DNA from: JALWSI01 sp964569095 [NCBI: uncultured Aquificales bacterium]
GTDB lineage: Bacteria > Thermosulfidibacterota > Thermosulfidibacteria > Thermosulfidibacterales
DNA length: 8,343 bases
NCBI GenBank assembly: GCA_964569095.1
Contig: CAZMTB010000001.1
Coordinates: 1 to 8,343 of the forward strand
Direction: 5' to 3'
The notes under the pieces are model-generated. The model did not search any database and was not told where the DNA came from. It saw only the letters and a program-made list of their open reading frames with translations. The position numbers and the translations under genes are program-made. This document shows positions 1-8,218 of this stretch, one piece after another (position 1 is the first letter of the stretch; each line of letters begins with the position of its first letter).

Positions 1-65
1 GAACATCAGGGGGCCCCTTGGTAGAGAGGGGGCACACTTTACTCAGTTTGGAGGTAGGCACGACC
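1..65 (+). other. leuS upstream leader at the window edge
   Basis: No gene can be supported in this stretch. One forward frame hits TAG at 22-24, so an upstream gene could end there, but only seven codons are visible. The leuS frame is open to the left edge through non-ATG codons, including TTG at 18, but nothing there resembles LeuRS. A GGGGCCCC palindrome lies at 10-17 without a loop or U-run. I see no T-box antiterminator signature in these 65 bases; a leader further upstream is outside the view. Confidence 0.4.
50..55 (+). promoter_or_regulatory. Ribosome binding site of leuS
   Basis: GGAGGT lies 10 bases before the ATG at 66. It selects that ATG over the in-frame TTG at 18, which would add 16 residues with no family resemblance and has no comparable site before it. 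Confidence 0.8.
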
Positions 66-2570
66 ATGGAGAGATACGATCCCCAGGCCATAGAAGAGAA
101 GTGGCAGTCTATCTGGCAGAAGAACGGATACTGGAAGGCAACCGAGAACCCCAACAAGCCCAAGTACTACTGCTTGGAGATGTTCCCCTACCCATCCGGC
201 AGGATACACATGGGCCACGTGAGAAACTACTCCATCGGAGACGTGGTGGCCCGGTACAAGAGGATGCGGGGATACGAGGTGCTCCACCCCATGGGCTGGG
301 ACGCCTTCGGCCTACCTGCAGAGAACGCCGCAATAGAGCACGGGGTGCACCCCGCCAAGTGGACCATGGAGAACATAGACACCATGCGTGCCCAGTTGAA
401 ACGCCTGGGATTCAGTTACGACTGGGACCGAGAGATAGCCACCTGCCTTCCCGAGTACTACCGCTGGGAGCAGAAGATATTCATCGAAATGTACGAAAGG
501 GGCCTGGCCTACCAGAAGGAGTCGTTCGTGAACTGGTGTCCCAGGTGCCAAACCGTCTTGGCAAACGAGCAGGTGGAGGGAGGCAGGTGCTGGCGCTGCC
601 ACGAGGCGGTGGTGGAGAAGCGGTTGAAGCAGTGGTTCTTCAAGATCACCCAGTACGCCGAGCAGCTGCTAAACGACATGAAGCTCCTGGAAGGCGGATG
701 GCCAGAGCGGGTGCTCACCATGCAGAGAAACTGGATAGGGCGCTCAGAAGGTGCAGAGATAGTCTTCCCCCGCTCCGACGGCAAGGGAGAGATACGGGTC
801 TTCACCACCAGGCCAGACACCCTCTTCGGCGCCACCTTCATGAGCATCGCCCCCGAGAGCGAGCTGGTTGAAGAGCTGATAGAGAACAGCCCAGAGGCCT
901 CCAAGGTGCGAGAGTTCGTGCAGCGGGTCTCCCAGCAGACCATTGAGGAGAGGCTCATGGAGGGCACCGAGAAGGAGGGGGTCTTCACAGGGGCCACCTG
1001 CATAAACCCTGTCACCAACGAGGAGATACCCATATTCGTGGCCAACTTCGTGCTTGCAGAGTACGGGACCGGGGCGGTGATGGCGGTTCCCACCCACGAC
1101 CAGAGGGACTTCGAGTTCGCCAAGAAGTACGGCCTTCCCCTCAGGGTGGTGATACAGCCGCCGGGAGAGACCCTAACCGAAGAGAGCATGACAGAGGCCT
1201 ACGAGGGAGAGGGAACCCTGGTGAACTCCGGAGAGTTCAACGGGCTCCCCAACGAAGAGGCAAAGAAGAGGATCGTGGAGTACCTGGAAGGCAAGGGGCT
1301 GGGCAGGGCCACGGTCTCATACAGGCTCAGGGACTGGGGCATCTCCCGCCAGAGGTACTGGGGAGCCCCCATACCCATGGTCCACTGTCCCCGGTGCGGG
1401 GTGGTTCCCGTGCCAGAAGAGGAGCTCCCCGTCACCCTTCCGGAGGACGTGGTATTCCAGGCGGGAGGGAACCCACTGGAGAAGCACCAGGAGTTCGTTA
1501 ACACCACCTGTCCCCGTTGCGGCGGAGAGGCCCGCAGGGAGACCGACACCATGGACACCTTCGTGGAGTCATCGTGGTACTTCCTGAGGTACGCCGATCC
1601 CCACTGCAACACGGGACCCTTCTCACCAGAAAGCTCACGCTACTGGATGCCCGTGGACCAGTACATCGGTGGTATAGAGCACGCGGTGCTCCACCTCCTC
1701 TACGCCAGGTTCTACACCAAGGTGTTGAGGGACCTCGGGTACACCGAGGCAGACGAACCCTTCGCCCGGCTCCTCACCCAGGGAATGGTGATAAAGGACG
1801 GGGCCAAGATGTCGAAGAGCCTCGGCAATGTGGTGGATCCCAACGAGATGATAGAGAAGTACGGTGCAGACACGGCAAGGCTCTTCCTGCTATTCGCCTC
1901 TCCCCCAGAGAAGGACCTGGACTGGAGCGACCAGGGAATAGAGGGTTGCTACAGGTTCCTCAACAGGGTGTGGAGGTTCGTACAGGAGCACCTGCCCCAG
2001 GTCAGGGGGGCAGCACCGCTGGACCCCGAGACCATGAAGGGATTCCAGGGCTTCCCCGAGCCAGTGAAGGCGCTACTGCGCAAGACCCACCAGACCATAA
2101 AGAAGGTGACCTCGGACATAGAGGAGAGGTTCCACTTCAACACCGCCATAGCCGCCATCATGGAGCTCACCAACCTCCTCTACGAGGTGGCACCCAATCT
2201 GGACGAGCAGGACCCCCTCCACCGATCGGCCCTGGCCTTCGCAGTGGAGAGCCTTTTGCTCATGCTATCCCCCTTCGCCCCCCACATGGCAGAAGAGCTG
2301 TGGGAGGCCACGGGGCACGAGGGATCGGTGGAACAGCAGCCCTGGCCATCGTACCAGGAAGATCTCACCAGAGAGGAGGAGATCACCGTGGTGGTACAGG
2401 TGAACGGCAAGGTGAGGTCCAAGCTCCAGGTGGCCCAGGGCACCCCGAAGGAGGAGCTCGAGAGACTCGCCCTGGAGGATCCCAAGATAAAGAACTGGAC
2501 GGAGGGCAAAGAGATAAAGAAGATCATCGTGGTTCCCAACAGGCTGGTGAACCTGGTTGTGGCAGGATAG
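66..2570 (+). CDS. leuS: Leucyl-tRNA synthetase
   Basis: Charges tRNA-Leu with leucine in the cytoplasm using ATP; a class Ia aminoacyl-tRNA synthetase. The 834-residue product has the normal bacterial length. The HIGH signature reads HMGH at 48-51 and KMSKS is intact at 581-585. A zinc module has CxxC pairs at C158/C161 and C175/C178, and a second pair of CxxC knuckles sits at 441/444 and 482/485. The inserted CP1 editing domain carries TTRPDT at 247-252 and the [15 protein letters not shown] segment with D345, the aspartate that anchors the amino group of misactivated amino acids, so post-transfer editing should work. The C-terminus has the expected anticodon-binding region and a VQVNGKVR segment of the tRNA-binding tail. 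The gene ends TAG followed at once by an in-frame TGA. The start is fixed by the GGAGGT site. Identification is secure. Confidence 0.98.
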   Translation: MERYDPQAIEEKWQSIWQKNGYWKATENPNKPKYYCLEMFPYPSGRIHMGHVRNYSIGDVVARYKRMRGYEVLHPMGWDAFGLPAENAAIEHGVHPAKWTMENIDTMRAQLKRLGFSYDWDREIATCLPEYYRWEQKIFIEMYERGLAYQKESFVNWCPRCQTVLANEQVEGGRCWRCHEAVVEKRLKQWFFKITQYAEQLLNDMKLLEGGWPERVLTMQRNWIGRSEGAEIVFPRSDGKGEIRVFTTRPDTLFGATFMSIAPESELVEELIENSPEASKVREFVQRVSQQTIEERLMEGTEKEGVFTGATCINPVTNEEIPIFVANFVLAEYGTGAVMAVPTHDQRDFEFAKKYGLPLRVVIQPPGETLTEESMTEAYEGEGTLVNSGEFNGLPNEEAKKRIVEYLEGKGLGRATVSYRLRDWGISRQRYWGAPIPMVHCPRCGVVPVPEEELPVTLPEDVVFQAGGNPLEKHQEFVNTTCPRCGGEARRETDTMDTFVESSWYFLRYADPHCNTGPFSPESSRYWMPVDQYIGGIEHAVLHLLYARFYTKVLRDLGYTEADEPFARLLTQGMVIKDGAKMSKSLGNVVDPNEMIEKYGADTARLFLLFASPPEKDLDWSDQGIEGCYRFLNRVWRFVQEHLPQVRGAAPLDPETMKGFQGFPEPVKALLRKTHQTIKKVTSDIEERFHFNTAIAAIMELTNLLYEVAPNLDEQDPLHRSALAFAVESLLLMLSPFAPHMAEELWEATGHEGSVEQQPWPSYQEDLTREEEITVVVQVNGKVRSKLQVAQGTPKEELERLALEDPKIKNWTEGKEIKKIIVVPNRLVNLVVAG

Positions 2571-2572
2571 TG

Positions 2573-2597
2573 AGCACCGTGGTATCCTCACGGTACT
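2573..2597 (+). other. Small intergenic hairpin after leuS
   Basis: ACCGTG (2576-2581) and CACGGT (2589-2594) form a perfect 6-bp stem around a 7-base loop. After one mismatch, two more pairs extend it outward. No U-run follows, so it is not a convincing intrinsic terminator. It could be an mRNA-stability or processing element between leuS and the next gene, or chance. Confidence 0.4.
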
Positions 2598-2606
2598 GTT
2601 CTAAAG

Positions 2607-2613
2607 AAGGAGG
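2607..2613 (+). promoter_or_regulatory. Ribosome binding site of the GAF/GGDEF gene
   Basis: AAGGAGG is a near-perfect Shine-Dalgarno sequence. It leaves only 2 bases before the ATG at 2616 but 8 before the in-frame ATG at 2622, so the second ATG is the likely start. Confidence 0.75.
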
Positions 2614-2621
2614 AGATGCTC

Positions 2622-3614
2622 ATGGGGATAAGCGCAAAGAAGAGGGTTGAAGTACTGAGGGAAGGATTGGAGGAGATCGCCTCCCAGCGGTACCTTGAGG
2701 AGATATTCCACCACATCACGGGGGCAATAAGGGGCTTTCTGCCCTACACCTCTTACGCCATCGTCCTCGTCAACGAGTACGGGGAACCCCGGGTGAAGGC
2801 CTCGCGGGGGCTAAGCTACACCTACATCAAGGAGCTTCACCGGCAGGGGGGACACCCCATACTGGAGGCCATGAAGAAGGAGACCGCCCCCATGCTCATC
2901 ACCAAGGGTCACAAGCTATTCGGCAAGGCCAGGTTCGAGCACGACTACTCGGTGCTGGCGGTGGCACCCCTGGTCGTGGCCGAGCAGCTTGCGGGTATCC
3001 TCTTCGTGGACGGCGACGACCCCTCGGCCTTCGACGAGGGCACAGTGGAGTTCCTCGAAGAGCTGGCCCTGCTGGCCTCCGTGGCCATAGACTACTTCTC
3101 GTGCAAGGACGCGGTGACCGAGTCGGTGAACCGCGACGGAGTCACGGGGCTTTACAACTACAAGCACTTCCACGAGATACTCTTCAGGGAGATACTGAGG
3201 TCCAAGGAGACGGGACGCACCTTCTCGCTGGTGCTCTTTGCAATAGCCGGCCTCAAGGAGTACAACGCCGCCTTCGGGCACGTGGAGGGAGACAGGCTGC
3301 TCAGGGAGGTGGCCAGGTTCATCTCGCAGCGCATGAGGAGCTTCGACATAGAGGCCCGCTACGGCGGAGGAAAGATGGTGGTACTCATGCCAGAGACCGA
3401 GAAGGAAGAGGCGGTGCGAAGGGCCGAAGAGATACTGAAGGCCTCTCCAGAGCAGCCCTGGAGCAAGAAGAGTCCCAAGGTTAGCCTCAAGGCAGGGGTG
3501 GTGGCCTTCCCCGTTGACAGCGACGACGAGAAGGCCCTTTTGAACTACCTCGAACAGGCCACCTTCGAGGCCACCAGAAAGGAGGGCGACGCCCTGGTGG
3601 TGTGGCCTCTGTGA
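2622..3614 (+). CDS. GAF domain plus degenerate GGDEF domain protein, probable c-di-GMP or nucleotide sensor
   Basis: The product is 330 residues, soluble, with no membrane segment or signal peptide. Residues about 15-160 look like a GAF sensory domain. Residues about 165-330 form a GGDEF fold, opened by DGVTGLYN (172-179) and including the FGHVEGD segment. The active site is broken: the signature is GGGKM (248-252) instead of GG[D/E]EF. By alignment to PleD, the first metal aspartate (D327) is A207, and E370 and E371 become G250 and K251. The guanine-side residues N215 and D224 (PleD N335, D344) remain. R239-S-F-D242 sits exactly five residues before the signature, the spacing of the allosteric c-di-GMP I-site. 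I infer a non-catalytic receptor, comparable in domain logic to PelD, which also pairs GAF with a degenerate I-site GGDEF. It lies in a housekeeping gene run, 35 bases before ribBA. Domain calls are firm; the ligand is inferred. Confidence 0.88.
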   Translation: MGISAKKRVEVLREGLEEIASQRYLEEIFHHITGAIRGFLPYTSYAIVLVNEYGEPRVKASRGLSYTYIKELHRQGGHPILEAMKKETAPMLITKGHKLFGKARFEHDYSVLAVAPLVVAEQLAGILFVDGDDPSAFDEGTVEFLEELALLASVAIDYFSCKDAVTESVNRDGVTGLYNYKHFHEILFREILRSKETGRTFSLVLFAIAGLKEYNAAFGHVEGDRLLREVARFISQRMRSFDIEARYGGGKMVVLMPETEKEEAVRRAEEILKASPEQPWSKKSPKVSLKAGVVAFPVDSDDEKALLNYLEQATFEATRKEGDALVVWPL

Positions 3615-3634
3615 AAAGCGAAGATTTAGAAGGA

Positions 3635-3641
3635 GAGGTGA
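3635..3641 (+). promoter_or_regulatory. Ribosome binding site of ribBA
   Basis: GAGGTGA lies 8 bases before the ATG at 3650. In-frame GTG codons at 3602, 3611 and 3638 are alternatives, but translation from the first two would only add a charged tail unlike RibBA, and the third overlaps this site. Confidence 0.65.
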
Positions 3642-3649
3642 GAGGAAGC

Positions 3650-4873
3650 ATGGAGGAGAAGAAGAACGGTTTCAGGTTCAACACCATCGAGGAGGCCATC
3701 GAGGACATCAGGCAGGGAAAGATGGTGATAATGGTGGACGACGAGGACAGGGAGAACGAGGGAGACCTGGTGATGGCCGCCGAGAAGGTGACCCCCGAGG
3801 CCATAAACTTCATGGCAACCCACGGCAGGGGGCTCATCTGCCTATCCCTCACCCCCGAGAGGGTGGACGAGCTCGACCTTCCTCTCATGTCTCCCAAGCA
3901 GGGCGACCCCTTTGGCACCGCCTTCACCGTCTCCATAGACGCAAAAGAGGGGGTGACCACGGGCATATCCGCCGCAGACAGGGCCAGAACCATCCAGGTG
4001 GCCATAGACCCCTCCACCAGGCCCCACGACCTGGTCCGTCCCGGCCACATCTTCCCCTTGAGGGCCCGGAAGGGTGGGGTGCTAAGAAGGGCCGGCCACA
4101 CCGAGGGCTCGGTTGACCTGGCAAAGGCCGCCGGCCTCTACCCCGCAGGGGTGATCTGCGAGATCATGAACCCCGACGGCACCATGGCACGAACACCACA
4201 GCTCATGGAGTTCGCCAAAAAGCACGGGCTAAAGATCATAACCATCGCCGACCTCATCCAGTACCGCCTCCACAAGGACTTCCTGGTACACAGGGTGGCA
4301 GACGCCTACCTGCCCACCCCCTTTGGTGACTTCACCATCATCGCCTACGACAACGACGTGGACATCTACACCCACGTGGCTCTGGTGAAGGGAGAGGTGG
4401 CAGGAGACGAGCCCGTGCTGGTACGCATGCACTCCCAGTGCCTCACCGGTGACGTCTTTCTCTCCAAGAGGTGCGACTGCGGCTCCCAGCTTCACACCGC
4501 CATGAAGATGATAGACGAGGCGGGTAAAGGGGTGATCGTCTACCTCTCCCAGGAGGGAAGGGGCATAGGCTTAGACAACAAGATCAAGGCCTACCACCTA
4601 CAGGACGAGGGCATGGACACCGTGGAGGCCAACGTGGAACTGGGGTTCCCCCCCGACCTGAGGGACTACGGCATAGGGGCCCAGATCCTGGTGGACCTGG
4701 GCATAAAGAAGATAAGGCTCATCACCAACAACCCCAAGAAAGTGGTGGGACTCAAGGGGTACGGTCTTGAGATAGTGGAGAGGGTGCCCATAGAGATCCC
4801 CCCCTGCGAGTGGAACAAGGAGTACCTGAAGACCAAGAGAGTGAAGATGGGCCACTACTTCTGTCACGTGTGA
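3650..4873 (+). CDS. ribBA: Bifunctional 3,4-dihydroxy-2-butanone 4-phosphate synthase / GTP cyclohydrolase II
   Basis: Catalyses two entry steps of riboflavin synthesis. The N-terminal half converts ribulose 5-phosphate to dihydroxybutanone phosphate plus formate; the C-terminal half opens GTP to the diaminopyrimidine. At 407 residues it is typical for the fusion. The RibB half has [10 protein letters not shown] at 30-39, the acidic metal/substrate loop, and RAGHTEGS with H150 and E152. The RibA half holds the zinc cysteines C264, C275 and C277 with E. coli RibA spacing, then SQEGRGIGL and [10 protein letters not shown], so both halves should be active. The gap upstream is only 35 bases, so no FMN riboswitch can sit directly before it; control must come from further upstream or from elsewhere. 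The stop is 11 bases before ribH, whose product uses the dihydroxybutanone phosphate made here. ribD and riboflavin synthase are not in the window. Confidence 0.97.
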   Translation: MEEKKNGFRFNTIEEAIEDIRQGKMVIMVDDEDRENEGDLVMAAEKVTPEAINFMATHGRGLICLSLTPERVDELDLPLMSPKQGDPFGTAFTVSIDAKEGVTTGISAADRARTIQVAIDPSTRPHDLVRPGHIFPLRARKGGVLRRAGHTEGSVDLAKAAGLYPAGVICEIMNPDGTMARTPQLMEFAKKHGLKIITIADLIQYRLHKDFLVHRVADAYLPTPFGDFTIIAYDNDVDIYTHVALVKGEVAGDEPVLVRMHSQCLTGDVFLSKRCDCGSQLHTAMKMIDEAGKGVIVYLSQEGRGIGLDNKIKAYHLQDEGMDTVEANVELGFPPDLRDYGIGAQILVDLGIKKIRLITNNPKKVVGLKGYGLEIVERVPIEIPPCEWNKEYLKTKRVKMGHYFCHV

Positions 4874-4884
4874 GGAGAACGAGG

Positions 4885-5358
4885 ATGAGAGAGATAGTTG
4901 GAGAACTGAAGGGAGAAGGCAGGTCCTTCGCCATAGTGGTGAGCAGGTTCAACAGCTTCGTAACCGAGAGACTGCTGGAAGGGGCAATAGACCAGCTCAC
5001 CCGCCACGGGGTCTCTCCCGACGAGATAACCGTGGTCAGGGTCCCCGGGGCCTTCGAGATACCCTTAGTGGCCAAGAGGCTGGCGAAGAGCAGGGCCTAC
5101 CACGGGGTGATCTGCCTCGCGGCGGTGATAAGGGGAGCCACCCCCCACTTCGAGTACGTGAGCGCCGAGGTGACCAAGGGAATCGCCCAGGTCTCCCTGG
5201 AGCTGGGCGTGCCAGTGGTCTACGGGGTGGTAACTGCCGACACCATAGAGCAGGCCGTAGAGAGGGCGGGCACCAAGATGGGCAACAAGGGCGGAGACGC
5301 CGCCCAGACCGCCTTGGAGATGGCCTCTCTGCTGGAGAGGTTGCCCTCGCAACAATGA
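4885..5358 (+). CDS. ribH: 6,7-dimethyl-8-ribityllumazine synthase
   Basis: Condenses dihydroxybutanone phosphate with the ribityl-aminouracil to give the lumazine precursor of riboflavin; family members form pentamers or 60-mer capsids. The 157-residue product is of standard size. Visible motifs are [12 protein letters not shown] near the N-terminus, [22 protein letters not shown] with catalytic H88, and [10 protein letters not shown] with phosphate-binding R127. H88 and R127 match Bacillus subtilis numbering. The start is the ATG at 4885, preceded by GAGGAGA (4872-4878) overlapping the ribBA stop and 6 bases away. An in-frame extension back to 4810 would overlap the conserved ribBA end and is rejected. 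The stop overlaps the nusB start as ATGA. Identification is secure. Confidence 0.98.
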   Translation: MREIVGELKGEGRSFAIVVSRFNSFVTERLLEGAIDQLTRHGVSPDEITVVRVPGAFEIPLVAKRLAKSRAYHGVICLAAVIRGATPHFEYVSAEVTKGIAQVSLELGVPVVYGVVTADTIEQAVERAGTKMGNKGGDAAQTALEMASLLERLPSQQ

Positions 5359-5774
5359 GCCGGCAGGTGCCGCTGCGGCGGCGGGTAAGGGTGGTCACCG
5401 CCGCCCTGCTCTACCAGTACAGGTTCTTCAGGGAGAACCCCCAGGAGTTCAACAGCGCCGCCCACCTCTTGGAGGAGGACCCCAAGGTGGTAGAGGAGGC
5501 CCTGGAGTTCTTTCACCGAGTCCTGCCCCACTACGAGGAGATAGACTCTGCCATAGACAGGTTCGCCAGGTGGAACCCAGAACGACTGGACCTCACCGAC
5601 AGGGCAGTGATAATCCTGGGCATCTACGAGCTTCTGCACACCGACACCGATCCCCCAGTGGTGATAAACGAGGCGGTAGAGGTGGCAAAGATGCTCTCAG
5701 GGGGAACCTCGTACCGGTTCGTCAACGCGGTGCTCGACAAGGTGGCAAAGGAGGCAGCCAACGGTGCCCTTTAG
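5355..5774 (+). CDS. nusB: Transcription antitermination factor NusB
   Basis: All-helical RNA-binding factor that, with NusE (ribosomal protein S10), binds boxA RNA and supports antitermination of rRNA transcription. The 139-residue length is normal. The best signature is the C-terminal [20 protein letters not shown] segment followed by [10 protein letters not shown], with the [16 protein letters not shown] helix before it. The N-terminal [18 protein letters not shown] is a diverged form of the usual RxxARExALQALYQ helix. The start overlaps the ribH stop (ATGA). The nearest Shine-Dalgarno-like GGAGAGG (5334-5340) is 14 bases away, too far to be strong, so translation is probably coupled to ribH. 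A ribH-nusB pair is a common bacterial arrangement. Confidence 0.94.
   Translation: MSRQVPLRRRVRVVTAALLYQYRFFRENPQEFNSAAHLLEEDPKVVEEALEFFHRVLPHYEEIDSAIDRFARWNPERLDLTDRAVIILGIYELLHTDTDPPVVINEAVEVAKMLSGGTSYRFVNAVLDKVAKEAANGAL
5747..5754 (+). promoter_or_regulatory. Ribosome binding site of der, inside nusB
   Basis: AAAGGAGG lies within the last codons of nusB, 9 bases before the GTG at 5764. Strength and spacing support the GTG as the der start although it overlaps nusB by 11 bases. Confidence 0.8.
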
Positions 5775-7068
5775 AGTGGCCCTGGTGGGGCGCACCAACG
5801 TGGGCAAGTCGTCCCTCTTCAACCGCATACTCAAGAGGCGCACCGCCATCGTCTCTCCCAAGCCCGGCGTGACCCTGGACCGCATAGAGAACACCCTGGA
5901 GCTCGGTGGAAAGAGGGTGCTCTTCACCGACACCGGGGGCATCCCCTCCCGGGAGGACCACTTCACCCCCCACCTCCTCAACCAGTGGCACAAGGCCATA
6001 GACGAGGCCCACCTGGTGCTCTTCATGGTGGACGCAAAGGAAGGGCTCACTCCCCTGGACCAGGAGGTGGCCTCCATCTTGCGAAAGAAGGGCAAGCGAG
6101 TGGTGCTGGTGATAAACAAGGTGGACAACCCGCAGAGAGAGGAGGAGGCCATACTGGAGTTCTCTCCCCTGGCCGTGGAGGAGTGCGTGGTCACCTCGGT
6201 GGTCCACGGGAGGGGCATCAGGCACCTCCTGGAGATAATAGAAGACCTGGCCCCCGAGGAAGATGCCGAAGAGCAAGATCCAATGGCAACCTTGGCCATA
6301 CTTGGCAGGCCCAACGTGGGCAAGTCTTCGCTGGTGAACCTCCTGGCAGGAGAAGAGAGGGTGGTGGTCACCGAGATACCGGGGACCACCAGGGACGCCG
6401 TGGACGTTCTGGTGGAGTGGGAGGGCAACCGGGTGCTCTTGGTGGACACCGCGGGCCTCAGGAGGAAGAGCAGGGTGGACGGTCCAATAGAGGCCTACAG
6501 CATAACCCGCTCGGTAGAGGCCATAAAGCGGGCTTCGGTCTGCCTCCTCATGCTCGACGCCTCTGAGGGACCCACGGAGCAAGACCAGAAGATAGCCTCG
6601 GTGGTCATCAGAAACTACCGCCCCCTGGTGGTGGCACTCAACAAGTGGGACCTGGTCTCAAAAGAGGACCGTGGCATGGTACTGGCAGACACCCTGAGGA
6701 TGTTCAGGTTCATACCCGACCTTCCCCTCCACTTCACCTCCACGGTCACCCGAAAGGGGATAAAGCGTATCATGGAAGAGCTCTTGGAGCTGAACCGCCT
6801 CTACCACACCAGGATACAGACCTCCAAGGTGAACCAGGCCCTGGAAGAGCTGGTGAGAAGGCACCAGCCCCCGGTGCAGGCCACCGGCAGAAGGTCAAAG
6901 CCCCTCTACGCCACCCAGGTGGACGTTGCACCGCCCCACATAGTGCTCTTTGCAGGCGAGGGCTTCTACGTTCCCCAAAGCTACCTGCGCTACCTGGCAG
7001 CGGGATTCCAGGAGCTCCTGGGGCTGAAGAACGTGCCCATAAAGCTCAGCATAAGACGCAAGAAGTGA
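5764..7068 (+). CDS. der: Ribosome biogenesis GTPase Der (EngA), tandem GTPase
   Basis: Two-GTPase protein needed for 50S subunit maturation. At 434 residues it has the usual architecture. G domain 1 shows GRTNVGKSS at 9-17, PGVTLD at 34-39, DTGG at 56-59 and NKVD at 118-121. An acidic linker rich in E and D (around 162-173) leads to G domain 2 with GRPNVGKSS at 181-189, PGTTRD, DTAG at 228-231 and NKWD at 293-296. The C-terminal 110 or so residues are the KH-like domain (VNQALEELVRRHQPP and onward). Two unusual positions lie in G domain 1: T11 replaces the usual proline and L38 replaces the arginine of PGVTRD. Core P-loop lysines K15 and K187 are present. It starts with GTG, overlaps nusB by 11 bases and shares one base with mltG. 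Confidence 0.97.
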   Translation: MPFRVALVGRTNVGKSSLFNRILKRRTAIVSPKPGVTLDRIENTLELGGKRVLFTDTGGIPSREDHFTPHLLNQWHKAIDEAHLVLFMVDAKEGLTPLDQEVASILRKKGKRVVLVINKVDNPQREEEAILEFSPLAVEECVVTSVVHGRGIRHLLEIIEDLAPEEDAEEQDPMATLAILGRPNVGKSSLVNLLAGEERVVVTEIPGTTRDAVDVLVEWEGNRVLLVDTAGLRRKSRVDGPIEAYSITRSVEAIKRASVCLLMLDASEGPTEQDQKIASVVIRNYRPLVVALNKWDLVSKEDRGMVLADTLRMFRFIPDLPLHFTSTVTRKGIKRIMEELLELNRLYHTRIQTSKVNQALEELVRRHQPPVQATGRRSKPLYATQVDVAPPHIVLFAGEGFYVPQSYLRYLAAGFQELLGLKNVPIKLSIRRKK

Positions 7069-8111
7069 TGAAGAAGGATCACCACCTGCTCTACTCCCTG
7101 GTCTCCGTCGCCCTCGTCGCCACGGTGGCAGGGGGAATCTACGCCTTCCTGTGGTTCTCGTGGGCCCTCCACTCTCCCCTGACCCGGGTGCCCCTTAGGT
7201 TCCAGGTGAAGAGGGGAGAGACCCTGCGGGCGGTGCTGGAGCAGTTGCCTGAAGAGGCCGTATTTATGCGCCGAATACCCGTCACCCTCTATGCCCGGGC
7301 GAAGGGGATAGAGAAGAGGATCCACTACGGAGACTACAGGTTACCCGCCGGTGCCTCGGCCCTATACCTCCTGGAGATGCTCGAAAGGGGCAAGGTGCTG
7401 CTGGCAAGGGTCACCATTCCCCCGGGAAGCACCGTTGCAACCGTGGCCCAGGCCCTGGGAAGGACCAAGGTGGTGAAGCCAGAGGCCTTCTTAAGGCTGG
7501 CCCGCAACCCCCAAAAGGCCAGCCAGGTGAGAGAAAAGGTGTTTAGACGCCCGGTGGGAAGTGGAGACTTAGAGGGCTACCTATACCCCGACACCTACTA
7601 CTTCTCCCCCGACGCCGACCCCTTCACCGTGGCCTTCACCATGGTAGAGAACCTGGCAAGGCACCTACCCCCCGACTGGGAGGAGTCGTGCAAGCGCCTT
7701 GGTCTGTCGCTGCACCAGGTGCTAACCCTTGCCTCCATAGTAGAGAAAGAGACCTACCTGAAACGAGAGATGCCGATTATCGCCAAGGTGTTCCTGCTAA
7801 GGCTCAAGCGGGGAATGAAGCTGCAGGCAGATCCCACCGTCATCTACGCCGTAGAGAAGGCCACGGGAACCAGGCCTGCAAGGCTGAGACGCAGGCACCT
7901 GAAGATGGTCTCTCCCTACAACACCTACCAGGTGAACGGCCTGCCTCCCGGTCCCATCTGCAGCCCGTCTCAAGACGCCATCTACGCCGTGCTCCACCCG
8001 GCAAACACGAGGTACCTCTACTTCGTGGCAAACAACAACGGGGGTCACAAGTTCTCAACCACCCTGCGCGAGCACATAAACGCGGTGAACAGGTATCAAA
8101 AAAGGCGGTAA
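7068..8111 (+). CDS. mltG: Endolytic murein transglycosylase MltG (YceG-like)
   Basis: Membrane-anchored lytic transglycosylase that cuts nascent glycan strands and is thought to set their length during peptidoglycan growth. The 347-residue product has one N-terminal membrane segment (about 7-31) with a short KK-containing cytoplasmic tail, so the rest faces outside. Residues about 44-130 include a LysM-like part (FQVKRGETLRAVLEQL). The YceG core shows DLEGYLYPDTYYF, ASIVEKET (222-229, with the likely catalytic glutamate E226), LQADPTVIYAV, SPYNTYQVNGLPPGPI, and HPANTRYLYFVANNNGGHKF. It starts in a TGATG junction with der, with no good Shine-Dalgarno site, so coupled translation is likely. 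The open frame continues upstream to 6645, but that part is der read in another frame and has no family resemblance. Confidence 0.96.
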   Translation: MKKDHHLLYSLVSVALVATVAGGIYAFLWFSWALHSPLTRVPLRFQVKRGETLRAVLEQLPEEAVFMRRIPVTLYARAKGIEKRIHYGDYRLPAGASALYLLEMLERGKVLLARVTIPPGSTVATVAQALGRTKVVKPEAFLRLARNPQKASQVREKVFRRPVGSGDLEGYLYPDTYYFSPDADPFTVAFTMVENLARHLPPDWEESCKRLGLSLHQVLTLASIVEKETYLKREMPIIAKVFLLRLKRGMKLQADPTVIYAVEKATGTRPARLRRRHLKMVSPYNTYQVNGLPPGPICSPSQDAIYAVLHPANTRYLYFVANNNGGHKFSTTLREHINAVNRYQKRR

Positions 8112-8218
8112 TCGGGGTTAAAAAAACTTCCAGAACGGCAGTTTAAGGGTTGCATTCTTGGTGCCACACCCGTATCCTTACCCGGTAATGAAGGGGTTAC
8201 TGTAGCGTAGCAGAGACC
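8112..8218 (+). other. Non-coding region between mltG and the putative intron
   Basis: No open frame of useful length is present; the ATG at 8189 meets TAG after five codons. The composition is less GC-rich than the genes, with an A-tract at 8120-8126. AAACT (8124-8128) and AGTTT (8140-8144) could form a weak 5-bp stem, but there is no GC-rich stem with U-run to call a terminator for the operon. A candidate promoter sits at 8150-8178. The last bases, GAGACC, would be the 5' exon (IBS1) of the intron. Confidence 0.55.
8150..8178 (+). promoter_or_regulatory. Candidate sigma-70 promoter
   Basis: TTGCAT (8150-8155) and TATCCT (8173-8178) are separated by exactly 17 bases. They match the -35 and -10 consensus at 3 and 4 of 6 positions, with no extended -10. 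The position, after the last operon gene and before a probable insertion, suits the promoter of a downstream gene now separated from it by the intron. Such weak matches also arise by chance. Confidence 0.3.

Noticed and set aside
8-18. Terminator or T-box remnant at the GGGGCCCC palindrome
   Set aside because: A loopless palindrome with no U-run and no visible T-box sequence.
509-1189. Minus-strand 226-codon open frame inside leuS
   Set aside because: Antisense to the conserved LeuRS editing region, serine-rich low-information translation, no Shine-Dalgarno support.
1517-2650. Plus-strand 377-codon frame overlapping leuS
   Set aside because: Out-of-frame shadow rich in R, G and P; the true frame carries KMSKS and the tRNA-binding domains.
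5697-6582. Long minus-strand open frames of 250 and 286 codons opposite der
   Set aside because: They lie wholly antisense to a certain der gene, have no recognisable motif, and such shadows are common in GC-rich coding DNA.
6645-7067. N-terminal extension of mltG by 141 codons
   Set aside because: It is der in another frame; MltG normally begins just before its membrane segment, as from the ATG at 7068.
8112-8150. Possible operon terminator after mltG
   Set aside because: Only a 5-bp A/T-rich stem with an 11-base loop and no U-run; not enough for an intrinsic terminator.
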